Source: Thioclava sp. GXIMD2076 (lineage in GTDB: Bacteria > Pseudomonadota > Alphaproteobacteria > Rhodobacterales > Rhodobacteraceae). Taken from it: 64,000 nucleotides of DNA. Location of the stretch: positions 248,001-312,000 of the forward strand of contig NZ_CP149934.1 in assembly GCF_037949795.1 (NCBI RefSeq), given 5' to 3'. Of this stretch, positions 61,893 to 64,000 are shown one piece after another. The notes below the pieces were generated by a model that saw only the letters and a list, made by a program, of their open reading frames with translations, made no database searches and had not been told where the DNA came from. How positions within the stretch are numbered: the stretch's first letter is position 1; each line of letters starts with the position of its first letter. The translations under genes were made by a program, and so were the position numbers.

Positions 61893-61927
61893 AAAGGGCC
61901 GCCCTCCGGCACGGAGGGCGGCCCTTT
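61893..61927. terminator. Bidirectional terminator with a 16-bp stem
   Basis: AAAGGGCCGCCCTCCG-GCA-CGGAGGGCGGCCCTTT: perfect 16-bp stem flanked by A-run and T-run, in the 100-base gap between the convergent EthD and PQQ-dehydrogenase genes. It can end transcripts from both sides. Confidence 0.9.
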
Positions 61928-61952
61928 CGGTGTTCAGTTGTGCAATACAGGG

Positions 61953-64000
61953 CTACTGCGGCAGCGCATAGACCGCGATCTGGTCACCCACGGCGGGTTT
62001 CAGGATCGAATTGCCGCCAGATATGAAGGCCACATATTGCCGCCCCTGATATTCGTAGATCGCGGGGTTGGCCACCACGGGTGCCTGCAATTGCGAGGAC
62101 CAGAGTTCCTCTCCCGTGTTCAGATCGAAGGCGCGTGCCTTGGCATCCATCGTGGCTCCGATAAATACGAGCCCCGATTTGGTCACCGCAGGACCGCCGA
62201 TGGTGGGCGAGCCCATGCTCTCGGGCATGAAAAAGCCGTATTTCTGCGAGCTGCCCAGAGGCTTGCGCCATTTCACATCGCCCGTATGCATATCGATTGC
62301 CACCAGCTCGCCAAAGGGCGGCTTCCAGCAGGGCATCCCGAGCCAGTTCATCGCCGTCATCAGGCTCATCCCATAGGGCGCGCCCTGCTGCGGATAATAG
62401 CCGTTCTCGTTGCCCGAGCCACCAGCGACCTTATCATAGGTCTCGCGGTCATAGAGCTTGATATACTGCACGATATGCGAGGTATTCACGACCGCGATCT
62501 GGCTTTCGGGGTCGAAGGCCACGCCGCCCCATTGCACGCCACCGGCGCTATCGGGATAGGTCAGCACCCCCTCGCCCTTGGTGGTGGGCGGCGTATACAT
62601 CCCGCGATAATCGAGATTGTCGAAGAGCTTCGAGCATTGGCCCCCCGACACAAGATCCGCGATCCCCCAGACCTCGGGCTTTTTCGACTGATCGAGAAGC
62701 GGCGCGGGCTTGGTGGGGAAAGGCTGCGTGGGCGCATAATATTCGCCCTCGACCGAGCCATCACCCTGCGGCACGGGACGTTCCTCGATAGGCCAGACAT
62801 CCTCACCAGTGGCGCGGTTGACGGTAAAGAGGAAGCCCATCTTGGTGGCCTGCATCAGCGCGGGGATCTCCTTGCCGTCCACCGTGATATCCATCAGCGT
62901 GGGGGCCGAGTTTATGTCATAATCCCAGATATCGTGATGCACCCATTGCCGCGACCAGACCACCTCACCGGTATCAAGATCGAGCGCAGTGGTGGAGGTC
63001 GCATAGGGGATCTCCTGCGTGCGGTTACCGCCCCAGTAATTGGGCGAGGGCGAAGCCACCGGCAGATAGACCATGTTCAGCCCCAGATCGACCGACATCG
63101 CGGTCCAGACATTGGCGGTGCCGGTCTGGCGGCGGATATCTTCGGGTAGGGTTTCGAAGGCCCATTCCAGCTTGCCGGTCTGCGCATTCACAGAGAAGAC
63201 CGCGCCCGGAGGGGCTTCGGCATATTCCCAGTCCTTGCCCGCCCAGCCGAGGATCACATGATCGCCCGCAACCGTTGGCGGCTGCAGCACCGAGAAGGGG
63301 AAACGGTCATTGACCGTATTCCACTGGTTCACATCCAGCACGCCATCCTTGCCGAAATCGGGGCAGGATTTGCCGCTATCGGCATCGACCGCGAAAAGCT
63401 GCGCATCCATCGTCCCGATATAGACGATCTTCTGGCAGATCTTGCCTTCGACAGGGTTTGCCGCCTGCCAATAGGCCACGCCGCGGTTCTTCAGTGCGGG
63501 CTGGGTAAGCGCCTCGAGCCTGGATTTGGTGTCAAAGGCCCATTTCTGCTCGCCCGTCGCCGGATCGAGGGCGAGGATACGGTAGAAGGGCGTGCCGATA
63601 TAGAGCGTGTCATTGGCAAAGATCGGCGTAGCCGACCAGACAGTGGCGGGCTGGTCTCCCGAGCCGTCCGAGACATCGCCCGTATGCAGATCCCAGACCT
63701 TTTCCAGCTTGCCCACATTTTCGGGCGTGATCTGGGTCAGGGGAGAGTATTTCTGGGCGTTCAACTGCCCGTGGAAGCTGTCCCAACCGGCGGTTTCGGG
63801 CACAAGGGGCGTGCCGTTGCGCGTGCGGGTTTCGGCGGAGAAGAGCGGATCGGCCACGCCCGGATAGCGGTCCTGTGCAGTCTGCACCGGGGCTGCGGGG
63901 CTGTCCTCATCGGCCCCCGGATCGCTGCTCTGGTCCGCGCCTTGGGTCATGCCGGACATAGCGTTCGGGTCCGTGCCGTCCTGAGATGCGGCCTCCTGCG
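61953..64000 (-). CDS. Membrane-bound PQQ-dependent dehydrogenase (Gcd/QuiA/SldA type; 5' partial)
   Basis: Quinoprotein dehydrogenase whose frame stays open to the last base of the window; at least 682 residues are visible. The eight-bladed propeller domain is seen through GWDSFHGQLNAQKYSPLTQI, WAFDTKSRLEALTQP, WVHHDIWDYDINSAPTL (PQQ-pocket region), VAGGSGNENGYYPQQGAPYG and a C-terminal YVAFISGGNS. The N-terminal membrane helices expected of Gcd-type enzymes lie outside the window. It oxidises a sugar, polyol or quinate in the periplasm and reduces ubiquinone. It is convergent with the EthD gene. Substrate cannot be fixed. Confidence 0.88.
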   Translation of the reverse strand, partial: QEAASQDGTDPNAMSGMTQGADQSSDPGADEDSPAAPVQTAQDRYPGVADPLFSAETRTRNGTPLVPETAGWDSFHGQLNAQKYSPLTQITPENVGKLEKVWDLHTGDVSDGSGDQPATVWSATPIFANDTLYIGTPFYRILALDPATGEQKWAFDTKSRLEALTQPALKNRGVAYWQAANPVEGKICQKIVYIGTMDAQLFAVDADSGKSCPDFGKDGVLDVNQWNTVNDRFPFSVLQPPTVAGDHVILGWAGKDWEYAEAPPGAVFSVNAQTGKLEWAFETLPEDIRRQTGTANVWTAMSVDLGLNMVYLPVASPSPNYWGGNRTQEIPYATSTTALDLDTGEVVWSRQWVHHDIWDYDINSAPTLMDITVDGKEIPALMQATKMGFLFTVNRATGEDVWPIEERPVPQGDGSVEGEYYAPTQPFPTKPAPLLDQSKKPEVWGIADLVSGGQCSKLFDNLDYRGMYTPPTTKGEGVLTYPDSAGGVQWGGVAFDPESQIAVVNTSHIVQYIKLYDRETYDKVAGGSGNENGYYPQQGAPYGMSLMTAMNWLGMPCWKPPFGELVAIDMHTGDVKWRKPLGSSQKYGFFMPESMGSPTIGGPAVTKSGLVFIGATMDAKARAFDLNTGEELWSSQLQAPVVANPAIYEYQGRQYVAFISGGNSILKPAVGDQIAVYALPQ

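Overview
The window is 64 kb of GC-rich, gene-dense DNA. Codon usage, overlapping ATGA/GTGA gene junctions, many ABC and TRAP importers, a TRAP/pobA aromatic module and an frcBCA-type fructose importer all suggest an alphaproteobacterium, most likely of the Rhodobacterales (Paracoccaceae). This placement is inference from gene content; no rRNA, tRNA, transposase, integrase or CRISPR array was recognised. It looks like an accessory nutrient-scavenging stretch of a chromosome or large replicon.

Layout. 1-4586 (+): the end of a hydroxamate siderophore cluster (esterase, N-acyltransferase, lysine/ornithine N-hydroxylase, ECF sigma factor, phosphopantetheinyl transferase). 4574-7233: a cupin and a Tat-exported YcjY-like hydrolase divergent from a LysR regulator. 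7255-9885: a BetI-like TetR repressor divergent from a ChoX-like choline-binding protein and an alpha/beta hydrolase. 9935-15058: an AraC regulator divergent from a TRAP transporter whose last gene is pobA. 15065-16647: ArsR/MFS pair with two perfect operators. 16811-20512: a yehZYXW-type osmoprotectant ABC transporter.

20829-28962 (-): a spermidine/putrescine-type ABC importer co-transcribed with a NodB/PuuE-fold deacetylase, two short-chain dehydrogenases and an amidase, next to a MarR regulator; the same inverted repeat lies before the operon and at the marR 5' end. 29046-29575: probably degenerate DNA. 29729-36320 (-): an FbpABC-type ABC importer encoded with an inositol-monophosphatase-family enzyme, a dual-specificity-type phosphatase and a LacI regulator, best explained as uptake and dephosphorylation of a phosphorylated sugar or polyol. 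36814-41081 (+): a TRAP transporter plus amidohydrolase, convergent with 41111-48157 (-), a hydantoin pathway (ABC importer, N-carbamoyl-D-amino acid hydrolase, hydantoinase, racemase, LysR).

49010-50557: a DHA2 multidrug efflux protein. 50891-56485: frcACB-type fructose importer divergent from a ROK repressor and a FucP-like sugar/proton symporter, closed by a clear terminator. 56865-60490 (+): a three-subunit membrane sugar/polyol dehydrogenase (small Tat subunit, triheme cytochrome c, FAD/Fe-S GMC subunit). It is followed by an ABM-glyoxalase fusion and an EthD protein, which converge on a PQQ dehydrogenase that runs off the window end. The theme is import or periplasmic oxidation of many small organic substrates, each module with its own regulator. 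A recurring architectural feature is a strong GC hairpin directly after the binding-protein gene in all four ABC operons that have a gap there.
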